The notes under the pieces are model-generated. The model did no database searches. It was not told the DNA's origin and was given only the letters and a program-made list of their open reading frames with translations. Source: Nitrobacter vulgaris (lineage in GTDB: Bacteria > Pseudomonadota > Alphaproteobacteria > Rhizobiales > Xanthobacteraceae). From it: DNA of 64,000 nucleotides. Location: NCBI RefSeq assembly GCF_002028545.1, contig NZ_MWPQ01000055.1, positions 62,001 to 126,000 of the forward strand. Direction: 5' to 3'. The translations under genes were made by a program, and so were the position numbers. Positions 18,574 through 27,173 of this stretch are shown in pieces (the stretch's first letter is position 1; every line of letters starts with the position of its first letter).

Positions 18574-18885
18574 TCACCAGGACGGATCGAGGCCGTAGCC
18601 GAAGCCGAACGGAAAGAACGGAGCCGGTCCTCGCGGCGCGTAGTAATCTGGCCGTCCATAGTAAGGTCGATAAGGACCACGTACGTACACGCGCGCGCGA
18701 TGATGCCTGTAGCGATTTTCATGGTGCGGACGATGGGTGCTCCGAGCCGAGCCGACCTCGGTCGGTGTCACCGGCTGCGTGGCGACAGCGCCCAAGCGAG
18801 GGGCCGCCTTCGCGCTTTTAACTAATGCGATGCCACACAACGCAACGATTGCTGCAGCGAGACTCACGCCCAGATATCTTTTCAT
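18574..18885 (-). CDS. Small secreted Tyr/Arg/His-rich protein
   Basis: 103 residues with a signal peptide (RYLGVSLAAAIVALCGIALVKSAKA) and a mature part rich in His, Arg, Tyr and Pro (HRPHHENRYRHHRARVYVRG, then YYGRPDYYAPRG). Similar short exported proteins are frequent in Bradyrhizobium-type genomes. No function known to me. It is one of three consecutive exported small proteins on this strand (with 19026-19364 and 19579-19911). Confidence 0.72.
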   Translation of the reverse strand: MKRYLGVSLAAAIVALCGIALVKSAKAAPRLGAVATQPVTPTEVGSARSTHRPHHENRYRHHRARVYVRGPYRPYYGRPDYYAPRGPAPFFPFGFGYGLDPSW

Positions 18886-18954
18886 GGCGATTTCTCCGTG
18901 GGTCGACGCGTACTGTCGTTATGACACTCTTTCTTAGGAGATCCACGCCGCTTC

Positions 18955-18982
18955 AAAAAGCAGGCCCGCATAGCGGGCCTGC
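18955..18982 (-). terminator. Rho-independent terminator for the His-rich gene
   Basis: Perfect 10-bp stem GCAGGCCCGC / GCGGGCCTGC (18960-18969 and 18973-18982) with a 3-base loop, followed on the minus strand by TTTTT. It lies just past the stop of the 19026-19364 gene. Confidence 0.85.
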
Positions 18983-19025
18983 TCGACCATTTACGAAGCT
19001 GGCTTTGCCATGAGCTCCGGTATCA

Positions 19026-19364
19026 TCAGTACCGGTGACCGTTTAGAATGTTACGATCGTTATCATTGTGATGGTTATGGTGGTGATGGTTATGGTGGTT
19101 ATGGTTATGGTGATGATGGTGGTTATAGTGATGATGATGGTTCCGCCAATGCTGCTGACGATGGCGTAGGTTCCGCCCATGGTGGCTCTGATGGTGGGGC
19201 TGCCCGTTGATGTGGTGCACCTTGGTTGTCAGCTTGCCAGCGTCGCTTTGTCCGACGGCGATGCCTGGGCTGACCGGAGTCGCCGCCTGCGCCTGCTGCG
19301 CGGGACCCGCGACAATCAGAAGCGCGCCGAGAGCGGCCAATCCTAAAATTTTCTTCAAAAACAT
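19026..19364 (-). CDS. Secreted extremely His-rich protein
   Basis: 112 residues: signal peptide (LKKILGLAALGALLIVAGPAQQAQA), a short neutral segment, then a tail of about 50 residues made almost wholly of His and Asn (NHHHHYNHHHHHNHNHHNHH). The coding DNA there is a near-tandem array of CAT/CAC/AAC codons, giving the visible low-complexity stretch at about 19050-19145. Such tails usually bind Ni, Zn, Cu or Co; here that is inference. A terminator follows directly. Repeat length may vary between strains. Confidence 0.78.
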   Translation of the reverse strand: MFLKKILGLAALGALLIVAGPAQQAQAATPVSPGIAVGQSDAGKLTTKVHHINGQPHHQSHHGRNLRHRQQHWRNHHHHYNHHHHHNHNHHNHHHHNHHNDNDRNILNGHRY

Positions 19365-19578
19365 TTAGACCTCCGTGGGTGGAACAAGTAACCGCGACGT
19401 CAGCAGATCATTCCATCGCCGCCGCGACGCGCGAGCGAGACGCGAGTGACAGGCTATGAGCGGGGAAGTGAACGCGACGTGAATATACCCGCGGCAAACA
19501 TGCATTGTATGTGCGGTTAGCGTTACCGAATTCCCGCGATTCACGGCCATCCGGCAAAACCGCGCTTGGATCGAAGAG

Positions 19579-19911
19579 TCAGCCGTGGCGCCAGTAACAG
19601 CTCATTCTCGGAACGATCACTGTCCCGCTCGGTCGGAATTCCTGCACGTAATGCGCGGTGCAGTCGCGTACCGCGTCGGAACCCGGATTATAGCTCGGAT
19701 AAACCCCGCGCTCATCCTCGCGATAGATCCGCACGCGCGGTCGCCGTTTGCGGGCGTGGGCCGACGTGTCAGACGATACGGCACGATCCGTGCTCCGCGC
19801 GGTGGTTTGAGCCTGAGCGCTGTACATAAACAGCAACGTCCCCGGCACCAGCAGCAACAGCAGCGTCGCAGCTCCCGTCACAAGCCCCCCCGCTGTCATC
19901 CTGACATCCAT
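19579..19911 (-). CDS. Small exported protein of unknown function
   Basis: 110 residues with an N-terminal hydrophobic export segment (GAATLLLLLVPGTLLFMYSAQA) and a mature part with RPRVRIYREDERGVYPSYNP, then a Cys in RDCTAHYVQEFRPSGTVIVP and a second Cys near the end that may form a disulphide. I recall similar short proteins with the RPSGTVxVPRMxC ending in related bacteria. Divergent from the metallopeptidase gene. Function unknown. Confidence 0.7.
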   Translation of the reverse strand: MDVRMTAGGLVTGAATLLLLLVPGTLLFMYSAQAQTTARSTDRAVSSDTSAHARKRRPRVRIYREDERGVYPSYNPGSDAVRDCTAHYVQEFRPSGTVIVPRMSCYWRHG

Positions 19912-20038
19912 GGCTGCGCCCCGATCACTCCTGCTCCCCGCGAACGGTCTCCGATTGCCGCGACCGCGTCAACCGCAAGACGGCCCGGACCGCAAAAAAC
20001 CCTGCTCTCACGGTGAAACGCGAGTTAAACAAAGTGCC

Positions 20039-20440
20039 ATGTGGACCTCCGCCAAAGCCCCCTCGCTGGCTGACATGGAAACCAGGGCGCACGAGGTGTT
20101 TGCGCGCCTGCCCGGGCGCTTCCGGCGCCTGTGCGAAGGCCTCATCATCCGCGTCGAGGATTTCCCGACCGACGAGTTGCTGGACGAGATGAAAGCCGAC
20201 AGTGAATATGATCTGTTGGGATTGTTCCAGGGCACGGGTCTGCCGTTCCAGAGCCAGGATGACGTTGCCAGGCTGCCTAATCTGATCTGGCTCTACCGCC
20301 GTCCGATCATCGATTACTGGGCCGAGCACGATGAAACGCTCGACCATATCATCACTCATGTGCTGATTCACGAAATCGGCCATCACTTCGGGCTGTCCGA
20401 TGCCGACATGGAAGCGATCGAGGCGGAGGCGGCAGGCTAG
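20039..20440 (+). CDS. Small zincin-like metallopeptidase family protein
   Basis: 133 residues with a C-terminal HEIGHHFG motif (HExxH type) in VLIHEIGHHFGLSDADMEAIE, the signature of the compact 'metallopeptidase family' (DUF1025-like) proteins. The rest has LIIRVEDFPTD and GLFQGTGLPFQ blocks typical of that family. The start at 20039 is chosen because similarity begins soon after it; ATG 20075 is an alternative. Substrate unknown. Confidence 0.85.
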   Translation: MWTSAKAPSLADMETRAHEVFARLPGRFRRLCEGLIIRVEDFPTDELLDEMKADSEYDLLGLFQGTGLPFQSQDDVARLPNLIWLYRRPIIDYWAEHDETLDHIITHVLIHEIGHHFGLSDADMEAIEAEAAG

Positions 20441-20489
20441 GATCTGGTCCAACTCGGTTGAGCAAGACTCTGGCCTCATCCTTTTGATT

Positions 20490-20568
20490 GAGGATGATCT
20501 TAACCGAAAACCGGTTTCCACTTTTCGCTGGCGCGGCCCTTCAGGTCGGGATCATGCTTTAGCCCTGC
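20490..20568. repeat. Extragenic palindromic repeat, family A-like
   Basis: Outer arms GGATGATC (near 20492) and GGGATCATGC (20548-20557) enclose an AAAACCGGTTTCCACTTTT core. The core resembles those at 15380 and 26273, and the outer arms match the element at 37966-38010. It lies between the metallopeptidase gene and leuD. Confidence 0.6.
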
Positions 20569-20632
20569 ATGATTGGACCTTGGATCGAGGCCGGGATCGG
20601 GCTAGAACGGGCTGCTCACGAGGACTCCGGTC

Positions 20633-21238
20633 ATGGACAAGTTCACAACGCTGGAAGGCGTCGCGGCGCCGCTGAAGATCATCAATGTCGATACCGACAT
20701 GATCATTCCGAAACAGTACCTGAAGACCATCAAGCGTACCGGCCTTGGCAAAGGACTTTTCTCGGAACAGCGCTACAAAGAGAACGGCTCTGAGAATCCG
20801 GATTTCGTTCTCAACAAGGCAGCCTATCGCAACGCCAAAATCCTCGTCGCCGGCGACAATTTCGGCTGCGGCTCGTCGCGCGAGCACGCGCCATGGGCGC
20901 TGCTCGACTTCGGCATCCGCTGCGTGATCTCCACCTCGTTCGGCGACATCTTCTACAACAACTGCTTCAAGAACGGCATCCTGCCGATCCGTGTGACGCA
21001 AGCCGTCCTCGACAAGCTGTTCGATGACGCCGAACGCGGCGCCAACGCGACGCTGACCATCGATCTGGTCAGGCAGGAAATCCGGGGACCGGACGGCGGC
21101 ACTGCGACATTCGAAATCGACCCGTTCCGCAAGCATTGCCTGCTGAACGGTCTCGACGACATCGGCCTGACGATGGAAAAAAAGCCGGCGATCGACGCCT
21201 ACGAGAAGAAGGCGAAACGCGAGCGCGCCTGGGCCTGA
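20633..21238 (+). CDS. leuD: 3-isopropylmalate dehydratase small subunit
   Basis: 201 residues; swivel subunit partner of LeuC. Motifs [37 protein letters not shown] and [19 protein letters not shown] are all intact. Length and ends are normal. Convergent with asd; a hairpin repeat lies between the two stop codons. Confidence 0.97.
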   Translation: MDKFTTLEGVAAPLKIINVDTDMIIPKQYLKTIKRTGLGKGLFSEQRYKENGSENPDFVLNKAAYRNAKILVAGDNFGCGSSREHAPWALLDFGIRCVISTSFGDIFYNNCFKNGILPIRVTQAVLDKLFDDAERGANATLTIDLVRQEIRGPDGGTATFEIDPFRKHCLLNGLDDIGLTMEKKPAIDAYEKKAKRERAWA

Positions 21239-21286
21239 CCGCTTCCGCCGGCAACACGGAGTCGATCACCCGGTTCCACGACACAG

Positions 21287-21315
21287 CCTCGCTTCGGATT
21301 GAATCAGAAGCGAGG
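21287..21315. repeat. Hairpin repeat (family B core) between leuD and asd
   Basis: Arms CCTCGCTTC (21287-21295) and GAAGCGAGG (21307-21315) around GGATTGAATCA. The same theme, a stem enclosing GATxxAATCAG, occurs at 45801-45829 and 62835-62855. It may act as a bidirectional terminator for the convergent genes. Confidence 0.6.
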
Positions 21316-21366
21316 AACGTCCGTTCGACAGTCGAAACAACGCTTCGCCGAAAAGCGCCTTAGAAG

Positions 21367-22401
21367 TCAGGCGGCTTTCTGCTTGGCGCTGATCAGCTTG
21401 CGGTTGATCAGGCACTCGGCGATCTGGATGGCGTTGAGCGCCGCGCCCTTGCGCAGGTTGTCTGACACGACCCACATCGACAGACCGTTCTCCACCGTCG
21501 CATCCTCGCGGATGCGGCTGATGTAAGTGGCATCTTCTCCCGCCGATTCATACGGCGTGACGTAGCCACCGGGTTCATGCTTGTCGATGACAAGACAACC
21601 CGGCGCATTGCGCAGGATGCGGCGCGCCTCGTCCGCGGTGATCGGATTCTCGAACTCGATGCTGACCGCTTCCGAGTGGCCGATGAACACCGGCACGCGA
21701 ACGCAGGTCGCGGTCAGCCTAATTTTGGGATCAAGAATCTTCTTGGTCTCCGCCATCATCTTCCACTCTTCCTTGGTGTAGCCGTCCTCCATGAACACGT
21801 CGATCTCAGGGATGACGTTGAAGGCGATACGCTTCGGGAATTTCTTGGCGACGAGCTCGCTCGCGGTGTAGACCGCCTTGGTCTGCGCGAACAGCTCGTC
21901 CATCCCGTCCTTCCCGGCGCCTGAAACCGACTGATAGGTCGCGACCACGACACGCCTGATGACGGCCTTGTCGTGCAAAGGCTTCAGCGCCACTACAAGC
22001 TGCGCCGTCGAGCAGTTCGGATTGGCGATGATGTTTTTCTTGGCAAAGCTCGCGACCGCATCCGCGTTGACCTCGGGCACGATCAGCGGCACATCGGGGT
22101 CCATCCGCCACGTTGACGAGTTGTCAATCACGACCGCGCCGGCCGCCGCGATCTTGGGCGACCATTCCTTCGACACGGCGCCGCCAGCCGACATCAGGCA
22201 AATATCGGTGTCGCCGAAATCGTGATTTTCCAGCGCTTTGACTTTCAGGGTTTTGTCGCCGTAGGAGACTTCGGTGCCGACGCTGCGGCGCGAGGCCAGC
22301 GCCACCACCTCGTCCGCGGGGAATTTCCGCTCGTCCAGAATGTTGAGCATTTCACGCCCGACATTGCCGGTCGCTCCGACCAGCGCGACTTTGTAACCCA
22401 T
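21367..22401 (-). CDS. asd: Aspartate-semialdehyde dehydrogenase
   Basis: 344 residues; reduces aspartyl phosphate for Lys, Thr, Met and DAP synthesis. NADP-binding start VALVGATGNVGREML, catalytic Cys130 in NPNCSTAQLV, and the QSVSGAGKDGMDEL and HSEAVSIEFE blocks. Complete and of normal length. An inverted repeat lies 25-53 bp upstream of its start. Confidence 0.97.
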   Translation of the reverse strand: MGYKVALVGATGNVGREMLNILDERKFPADEVVALASRRSVGTEVSYGDKTLKVKALENHDFGDTDICLMSAGGAVSKEWSPKIAAAGAVVIDNSSTWRMDPDVPLIVPEVNADAVASFAKKNIIANPNCSTAQLVVALKPLHDKAVIRRVVVATYQSVSGAGKDGMDELFAQTKAVYTASELVAKKFPKRIAFNVIPEIDVFMEDGYTKEEWKMMAETKKILDPKIRLTATCVRVPVFIGHSEAVSIEFENPITADEARRILRNAPGCLVIDKHEPGGYVTPYESAGEDATYISRIREDATVENGLSMWVVSDNLRKGAALNAIQIAECLINRKLISAKQKAA

Positions 22402-22902
22402 CGTTCACTCTCCGAAGAAAATCACTCCCTTGTCGCCTCGGCGCGAGACAAGGGAAGACGCTGCGCTTCTAAGCGAGAAACGTCATTAAGACAACGCCGG
22501 CCCTCGTTCCGACGTGACCGATTCAACCGCTCATCTGACAAAGTCCACCCGGCTAGCGCGGCTTCCCCGTCCGGGGCGCACGGTTCCGGGGCATCAGCCC
22601 ACCAATACAGGACGCACCTTGTGGGCGATGGACGAGTGCACGGATACACGCCCGTGCCGAAGCTCGATAGTTCATTGAAAACAGGGATTTAAATCACATC
22701 GACCAATCGGGCGGCGATCCACTTCAAGGCAGCGGCGAGTTCTCAAGGCGGACTTCCGAAACTGTTGAACCAGGACCGCACCGGGTTCGAAGCAACATTT
22801 CGTCCTGATCGGCATTATTCTCGCAATGTGTGGCCCGATTGGGCTTGTGGCGCGAGGCCGCTGGACGGTAAAAAGGCGATCACACGGATTCATGAGGGCG
22901 TG
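22402..22902. other. 501-bp divergent intergenic region with inverted repeat near asd
   Basis: No supported gene. TCCCTTGTC (22426-22434) and GACAAGGGA (22446-22454) form a 9-bp inverted repeat with 11-bp spacing in the asd leader, a possible operator or mRNA hairpin. The remainder shows nothing I can name; frames there are short and lack ribosome sites. Confidence 0.45.
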
Positions 22903-23283
22903 ATGACCTTGAAATACTCCACCGCGACCGGGGCTGCGAAAACCATCGCGCTGTTGCTTGCGGCGGCCGCCCTCGTTGGGTTCAGCGCCTTCGGCGCGAG
23001 TGCCCAGCCAAGGCACGACCGCGGCGACGCCTACGGCCCGAGCGGCCCCAACGTGTCGTACCAGTCCGGCCCTCGCACTCGTATCTACATTTCCAAACGC
23101 TCATGGCTGGATGCGGGCACCGAGGTGTTGCCGGGCGAGCGCAAATACACCGACTATGCCTTTCCGCCTGCCGTCGGCTATCCCTCGTTCGCCCGCGAGA
23201 ACCTGAACCGGCCGATCGACCGGCAGCCACTCAGTTCGCCGGCCGATCTCGGCGGATATCCGACCAGATTCCCGCTCTACTGA
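22903..23283 (+). CDS. Small secreted protein of unknown function
   Basis: 126 residues from ATG 22903, with a signal peptide (KTIALLLAAAALVGFSAFGASA). The mature part contains RTRIYISKRSWLDAGTEVLP followed by ERKYTDYAFPP and a Pro-rich end, a combination I associate with short exported proteins of Bradyrhizobium relatives. No Cys and no catalytic motif. The upstream extension to 22765 is unlikely because it would bury the signal peptide. A bidirectional terminator follows. Confidence 0.75.
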   Translation: MTLKYSTATGAAKTIALLLAAAALVGFSAFGASAQPRHDRGDAYGPSGPNVSYQSGPRTRIYISKRSWLDAGTEVLPGERKYTDYAFPPAVGYPSFARENLNRPIDRQPLSSPADLGGYPTRFPLY

Positions 23284-23331
23284 TCGTTCTACGCCGCGTG
23301 CGGGAGCCATCCCGGCGGCAACGACATGCAA

Positions 23332-23357
23332 AAATGCCCGGGATAGCCCGGGCGTTT
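23332..23357. terminator. Bidirectional terminator between the secreted protein gene and leuB
   Basis: Stem AAATGCCCGGG (23332-23342) / CCCGGGCGTTT (23347-23357) with a 4-base loop; T-rich on the plus side and A-rich before it, so it can serve both convergent genes. Confidence 0.8.
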
Positions 23358-23382
23358 CTTTGTTTAGACATAGCAGCAAGGC

Positions 23383-24495
23383 TCAGGCATGCAGCGCCTG
23401 AAGCTCCTTCACAACCGCTTCCCCCATCTGGGATGTGCTGACCACGGTCAAACCTTCGGACTTCAAATCGGCCGTGCGCAGGCCCTTGGCCAGCACCGCA
23501 GCAATCGCGGCGTCGAGCTTGTCAGCCAGTTCCCCCATGTCGAAGGAATAACGCAGCGCCATGCCGAACGAGGCCAGCATCGCAATCGGATTCGCGGCAC
23601 CCTGACCGGCGATATCGGGCGCGGAACCGTGCACCGGCTCATAGAGTGCGCGGCGCTTTTTGGTTGTCGGGTCGATGTCGCCGAGCGACGCGGACGGCAA
23701 CATGCCGAGCGAGCCGGTGAGCATCGCCGCGATGTCCGAGAGCATATCGCCGAACAGGTTGTCGGTGACGATCACGTCGAACTGCTTCGGCCAACGCACG
23801 AGTTGCATACCACCGGAATCCGCGAGCTGATGCTCCAGCGCGACGTCCTTGTATTCGCGCTGGTGAACCTGCGTCACGACCTCGTGCCATAGCACGCCGG
23901 ATTTCATGACGTTGCGCTTTTCCATCGAGGTCAGCTTATTGCGGCGCTTGCGCGCGAGATCGAAGGCAACGCGCGCGATACGTTCGATTTCATAGGTGTC
24001 GTAGACTTGCGTATCAACGGCACGCTTCTGGCCGTTGCCGAGATCGGTAATGGTCTTCGGCTCGCCAAAATAGACGCCGCCGGTCAGTTCGCGCACGATC
24101 ATGATGTCGAGACCTTCGACCACCTCGGGCTTCAGGCTCGACGACTCCGCGAGCGCCGGATAGCAGATCGCCGGACGAAGATTGGCATAGAGCGCGAGGT
24201 CCTTGCGCAGCCGCAACAGGCCGGCCTCCGGGCGCACCTCGTAGGGCACCGGATCCCACTTCGGACCGCCGACCGCGCCGAACAACACGGCGTCGGCGGC
24301 GAGCGCCTTCGCCATGGTGGCATCGGTGATGCTGACCTTGTCGGCATCGTAGGATGCGCCGCCCACCAATCCTTCCTCGGTCTCGAACCTGGCGATACCC
24401 TGCGCGTCAAGCCAACCGATCAGCCGTTTCACCTCCCCCATGACCTCGGGGCCGATGCCGTCGCCGGCCAGGAGAAGCAGCTTGTAGGTCGCCAT
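23383..24495 (-). CDS. leuB: 3-isopropylmalate dehydrogenase
   Basis: 370 residues; NAD-dependent oxidative decarboxylation in leucine synthesis. [19 protein letters not shown] start, [17 protein letters not shown], the substrate loop [11 protein letters not shown], the Asp cluster [16 protein letters not shown], and [20 protein letters not shown] near the end. The second of two adjacent ATGs is the usual start. The 299 bp before sodC show nothing notable. Confidence 0.97.
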   Translation of the reverse strand: MATYKLLLLAGDGIGPEVMGEVKRLIGWLDAQGIARFETEEGLVGGASYDADKVSITDATMAKALAADAVLFGAVGGPKWDPVPYEVRPEAGLLRLRKDLALYANLRPAICYPALAESSSLKPEVVEGLDIMIVRELTGGVYFGEPKTITDLGNGQKRAVDTQVYDTYEIERIARVAFDLARKRRNKLTSMEKRNVMKSGVLWHEVVTQVHQREYKDVALEHQLADSGGMQLVRWPKQFDVIVTDNLFGDMLSDIAAMLTGSLGMLPSASLGDIDPTTKKRRALYEPVHGSAPDIAGQGAANPIAMLASFGMALRYSFDMGELADKLDAAIAAVLAKGLRTADLKSEGLTVVSTSQMGEAVVKELQALHA

Positions 24496-24794
24496 CACAA
24501 ATCCTCAGAACTTCGTCATGACCGGGAAAGCGAGCGTGTATTGCCGCCGAACCCAGGCTAACCACCTGCCTGCAAGGCAGGACGGCCTGGATGCCCGACG
24601 CAAGGCCGATGATGACATCGCATGTTGTGCCGATTGCTAGGACGGTGTTGCGCTGTTGGCAAGACGCCTTTGCACCGTATTGTTCTGCCGTGAGGAGCCG
24701 TCACAGTGCGCGCAACATCGCTATGGCCGGCAAGAATCGGAGCCGTCGCGGCGAAACGCCCACGGCCAACAGCGAGTCGCAATCTTTGGCAGTT

Positions 24795-25304
24795 CTACTC
24801 GATGACGCCGCAGGCGATGCGGCCCCCGGCCTCGCCGGTCGGATCGGTCTTGTAGTCGTCGGGTGCCGCGTGAACGACGATGGCCGTGCCGTCCGGCTTC
24901 AGAACCGAATTCGGCTTATCCTTGTCCAGTGTGATGGCGGTACTGACCACTTCGAGCTTTAATTCGCCGGAGGCAGGTATGACGATGTTCGGCAGGTCTC
25001 CGGCGTGATGGCCATCCGCCGCCATCATGCCGTGCTTCTTGCTATCCGGATTGAAGTGCCCCCCTGCCGACGTGAATGGCGCCTCGCATTTGCCGGCCGC
25101 GTGAATGTGGAATGCGTGATCGCCGGGCGGCAGGCCTTTCAGAGTGGCCTTGAGCAGAACACCGTCATTGACCTGCATCAGTTCAACCTTCCCGACGTCG
25201 GCGCCTTCGGCGTTTTTCAGCAGAGCCTTGGCCGAATTGGCAGAAACCGCGGTCACGCTCAAGGCAAGAAAAGCTGTCGTCGCGAACAGGGCACGAGCGA
25301 TCAT
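24795..25304 (-). CDS. sodC: Periplasmic Cu/Zn superoxide dismutase
   Basis: 169 residues with a signal peptide (ALFATTAFLALSVTAVSA). Metal ligands are visible in HAFHIHAAGKCE (Cu His pair), SAGGHFNP, the Zn loop GHHAGDLPNI and VVHAAPDDYKTD; the structural Cys pair is in GKCEAP and RIACGVIE. Detoxifies superoxide in the periplasm. Next to a periplasmic molybdoenzyme on the same strand but with its own 5' region. Confidence 0.95.
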   Translation of the reverse strand: MIARALFATTAFLALSVTAVSANSAKALLKNAEGADVGKVELMQVNDGVLLKATLKGLPPGDHAFHIHAAGKCEAPFTSAGGHFNPDSKKHGMMAADGHHAGDLPNIVIPASGELKLEVVSTAITLDKDKPNSVLKPDGTAIVVHAAPDDYKTDPTGEAGGRIACGVIE

Positions 25305-25394
25305 GGGGAATCTCCGCTGCGGAATCAGAACTTCGGGAAAACGTCGATGCTGTCGCCCTTATATAGCAGCAGCTACCGACGGCGGCCAGTCACA

Positions 25395-26180
25395 TCAAAG
25401 ACCGCTGAAGGAATTGTAACCCTGATCTTCCCAATAGCCGCCCTTGTAGTCGTTGGTGACTTCCATCGCGATCACATACTTCGGATTCTTAAATCCGAGC
25501 TTGGTTGGGACCCTGATCTTCATCGGATAGCCGTACTTGCGCGGCAGGATTTCTCCGTCGAACTTGAAGGCCATTTGGGTCTGCGGATGCAAGGCTGTCG
25601 CCATGTCCAGCGGGCTGTTATAGCCGTCGACGTCGGCGCACTGAAACCAGCAATATTTCGCGCTCGTATCAGCGCCGATCAATTTGAGGAAATCGCGCAG
25701 CGGCGTCCCGCTCCAGCTTCCGATCGCGCTCCAGCCCTCGACGCAGACGTGCCGCGTAATCTGGGTGGCTTCCGGCAGCTGATAAAGTTCATCGAGCGCC
25801 CATGATTTCTTGTTGTCGACAAGGCCACGCACTTCGAATTTGTAGTCCTCGCCGTCGATATCAGGCGCCTCTGCCTCGGGATAGTAGCCGTTGAACGGAA
25901 ACGGCCGCGTGATGTCGGCCTTCGTATAGGTCGGCGCCAGTGTGTTCGGGTTGAAAATCGCGGCTTGCACCTTGTCGTTGAACTTCGAAATCTGAATCAG
26001 CAGGCGTTCCGCCGAGAAACTGTCGGATACTTCACATCCGGTCAGCAACGTCAGTGCACCGAGGCTCGCCCCGCCCGAGATGAAGCGGCGGCGAGCCGGA
26101 TCTGGCAGCAATTTCGCGGCGTCCTGGACCAGAAGCTGCTTGTCGACGCCCGGGATCAGAAGCGAACGGAAACGGCGCAT
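25395..26180 (-). CDS. Tat-exported molybdopterin-dependent oxidoreductase (sulfite-oxidase fold)
   Basis: 261 residues. Residues about 20-55 form a Tat-type signal (PARRRFISGGASLGALTLLTGC); the Cys at its end could also be a lipobox. The sulfite-oxidase/YedY-type molybdopterin domain is recognised by EVRGLVDNKKSWALDELYQL, the Mo-ligand region RHVCVEGWSAIGSWSG, and YGYPMKIRVPTKLGFKNPK. There is no dimerisation domain. The partner b-type cytochrome is the upstream gene. Substrate is not predictable; methionine sulfoxide or sulfite chemistry is possible. Confidence 0.9.
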   Translation of the reverse strand: MRRFRSLLIPGVDKQLLVQDAAKLLPDPARRRFISGGASLGALTLLTGCEVSDSFSAERLLIQISKFNDKVQAAIFNPNTLAPTYTKADITRPFPFNGYYPEAEAPDIDGEDYKFEVRGLVDNKKSWALDELYQLPEATQITRHVCVEGWSAIGSWSGTPLRDFLKLIGADTSAKYCWFQCADVDGYNSPLDMATALHPQTQMAFKFDGEILPRKYGYPMKIRVPTKLGFKNPKYVIAMEVTNDYKGGYWEDQGYNSFSGL

Positions 26181-26196
26181 GGCTCAAATTCTCCTA

Positions 26197-26295
26197 GAGC
26201 ATTTTCCGGCTAACGGGACTTCGGGTAGCCGCAAGAAATGCTCTTATTCAATAACTTGCGCGTATTCTGATCGCAAAACCGGGATCCACTTTTGC
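26197..26295. repeat. Extragenic palindromic repeat, family A
   Basis: GAGCATTTT (from 26197) with AAATGCTC (26236-26243), followed by GCAAAACCGGGATCCACTTT (26273 on), which nearly copies 15380-15403. It lies between the two genes of the molybdoenzyme/cytochrome pair. Confidence 0.75.
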
Positions 26296-26305
26296 GGAAC
26301 ACACG

Positions 26306-26935
26306 CTAACGCCCGATGATCATGGTGCGCAGGCTCTTTGGCACCAGCAGCGCGAGCGCGACATGTACGACGAGAAAGGCCACAATCAGCGCCATGCAGA
26401 TGAAATGCACATAGCGCGCGAGGTCATAACCGCCGAACACGGCCGTCAGCCATTGAAACTGGACCGGCTTCCAAATCGCAAGACCCGACAGCACCACCAC
26501 GATCCCGACGACGATGACGAGCACGTACAAGAGCTTCTGCACCTGGTTATACCGCGATAGATCGTCGTGCCGCAGCTTGCCGGTCAGCGCAGCCCTGGCA
26601 TCCGCGGCCACGCCCGAGGGCGTAATCGGCAGCAGCTTGCGACGAAAGCGTCCGGTGGCAAGACCCAGCACGAGGTAGATGAGGCCGTTGACCATCAACA
26701 GCCACATCGCCGCAAAGTGCCACAGCAGTCCGCCCGCGAGCCATCCGCCAAGTGTGACAAAAGGCGAGAAGGTGAAATCGAATAGCGGCGAGGCATTGTA
26801 GATCTGCCAGCCCGACAGGATCATCACGATCATCGCCGCGGCATTGATCCAGTGAAAAATACGTACCCACGCCGGCTGGATCGCCTTGGCAGGTTGAGAT
26901 ACGGCCAGGCGATCATCGGCTGAAATTCTCGTCAT
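26306..26935 (-). CDS. Cytochrome b561-type membrane protein, partner of the molybdoenzyme
   Basis: 209 residues from ATG 26935 (GGATGGAG upstream). Four or five membrane helices with haem-ligand His candidates in WVRIFHWINAAAMIVMILSG, GGLLWHFAAMWLLM, RYVHFICMALIVAF and VVHVALALL, the pattern of bacterial b561/hydrogenase-type cytochrome b. It probably carries electrons between quinol and the exported molybdenum subunit encoded next. A longer frame from 27010 is possible but less likely. Confidence 0.88.
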   Translation of the reverse strand: MTRISADDRLAVSQPAKAIQPAWVRIFHWINAAAMIVMILSGWQIYNASPLFDFTFSPFVTLGGWLAGGLLWHFAAMWLLMVNGLIYLVLGLATGRFRRKLLPITPSGVAADARAALTGKLRHDDLSRYNQVQKLLYVLVIVVGIVVVLSGLAIWKPVQFQWLTAVFGGYDLARYVHFICMALIVAFLVVHVALALLVPKSLRTMIIGR

Positions 26936-27173
26936 GGCTCCATCCAGATATTCACTTGCCCCGTCGGGTAAGGAAGCCTGTAGATATTCTACGATAGAAC
27001 TCGACAGCATTCCCGCACATCATCTCCGGCGTGCGAGATATCCGCTTCACAAAAACGGGAGCCGGGCCGCCTGCCCGCTCATCGGCTGCCTTACAAGGGC
27101 AACCTTGTTATCCAAACCTGCCGCCGCCACCGTAATCGCGCCGCGGATGTATGATCGCTAACGGGAAACCGTC

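Noticed and set aside
19050-19145. Apparent tandem DNA repeat of GGTTATGGTGGTGATGG type
   Set aside because: It is the antisense of His/Asn codons in the His-rich gene, so it is explained by the protein and not a separate repeat element or CRISPR.
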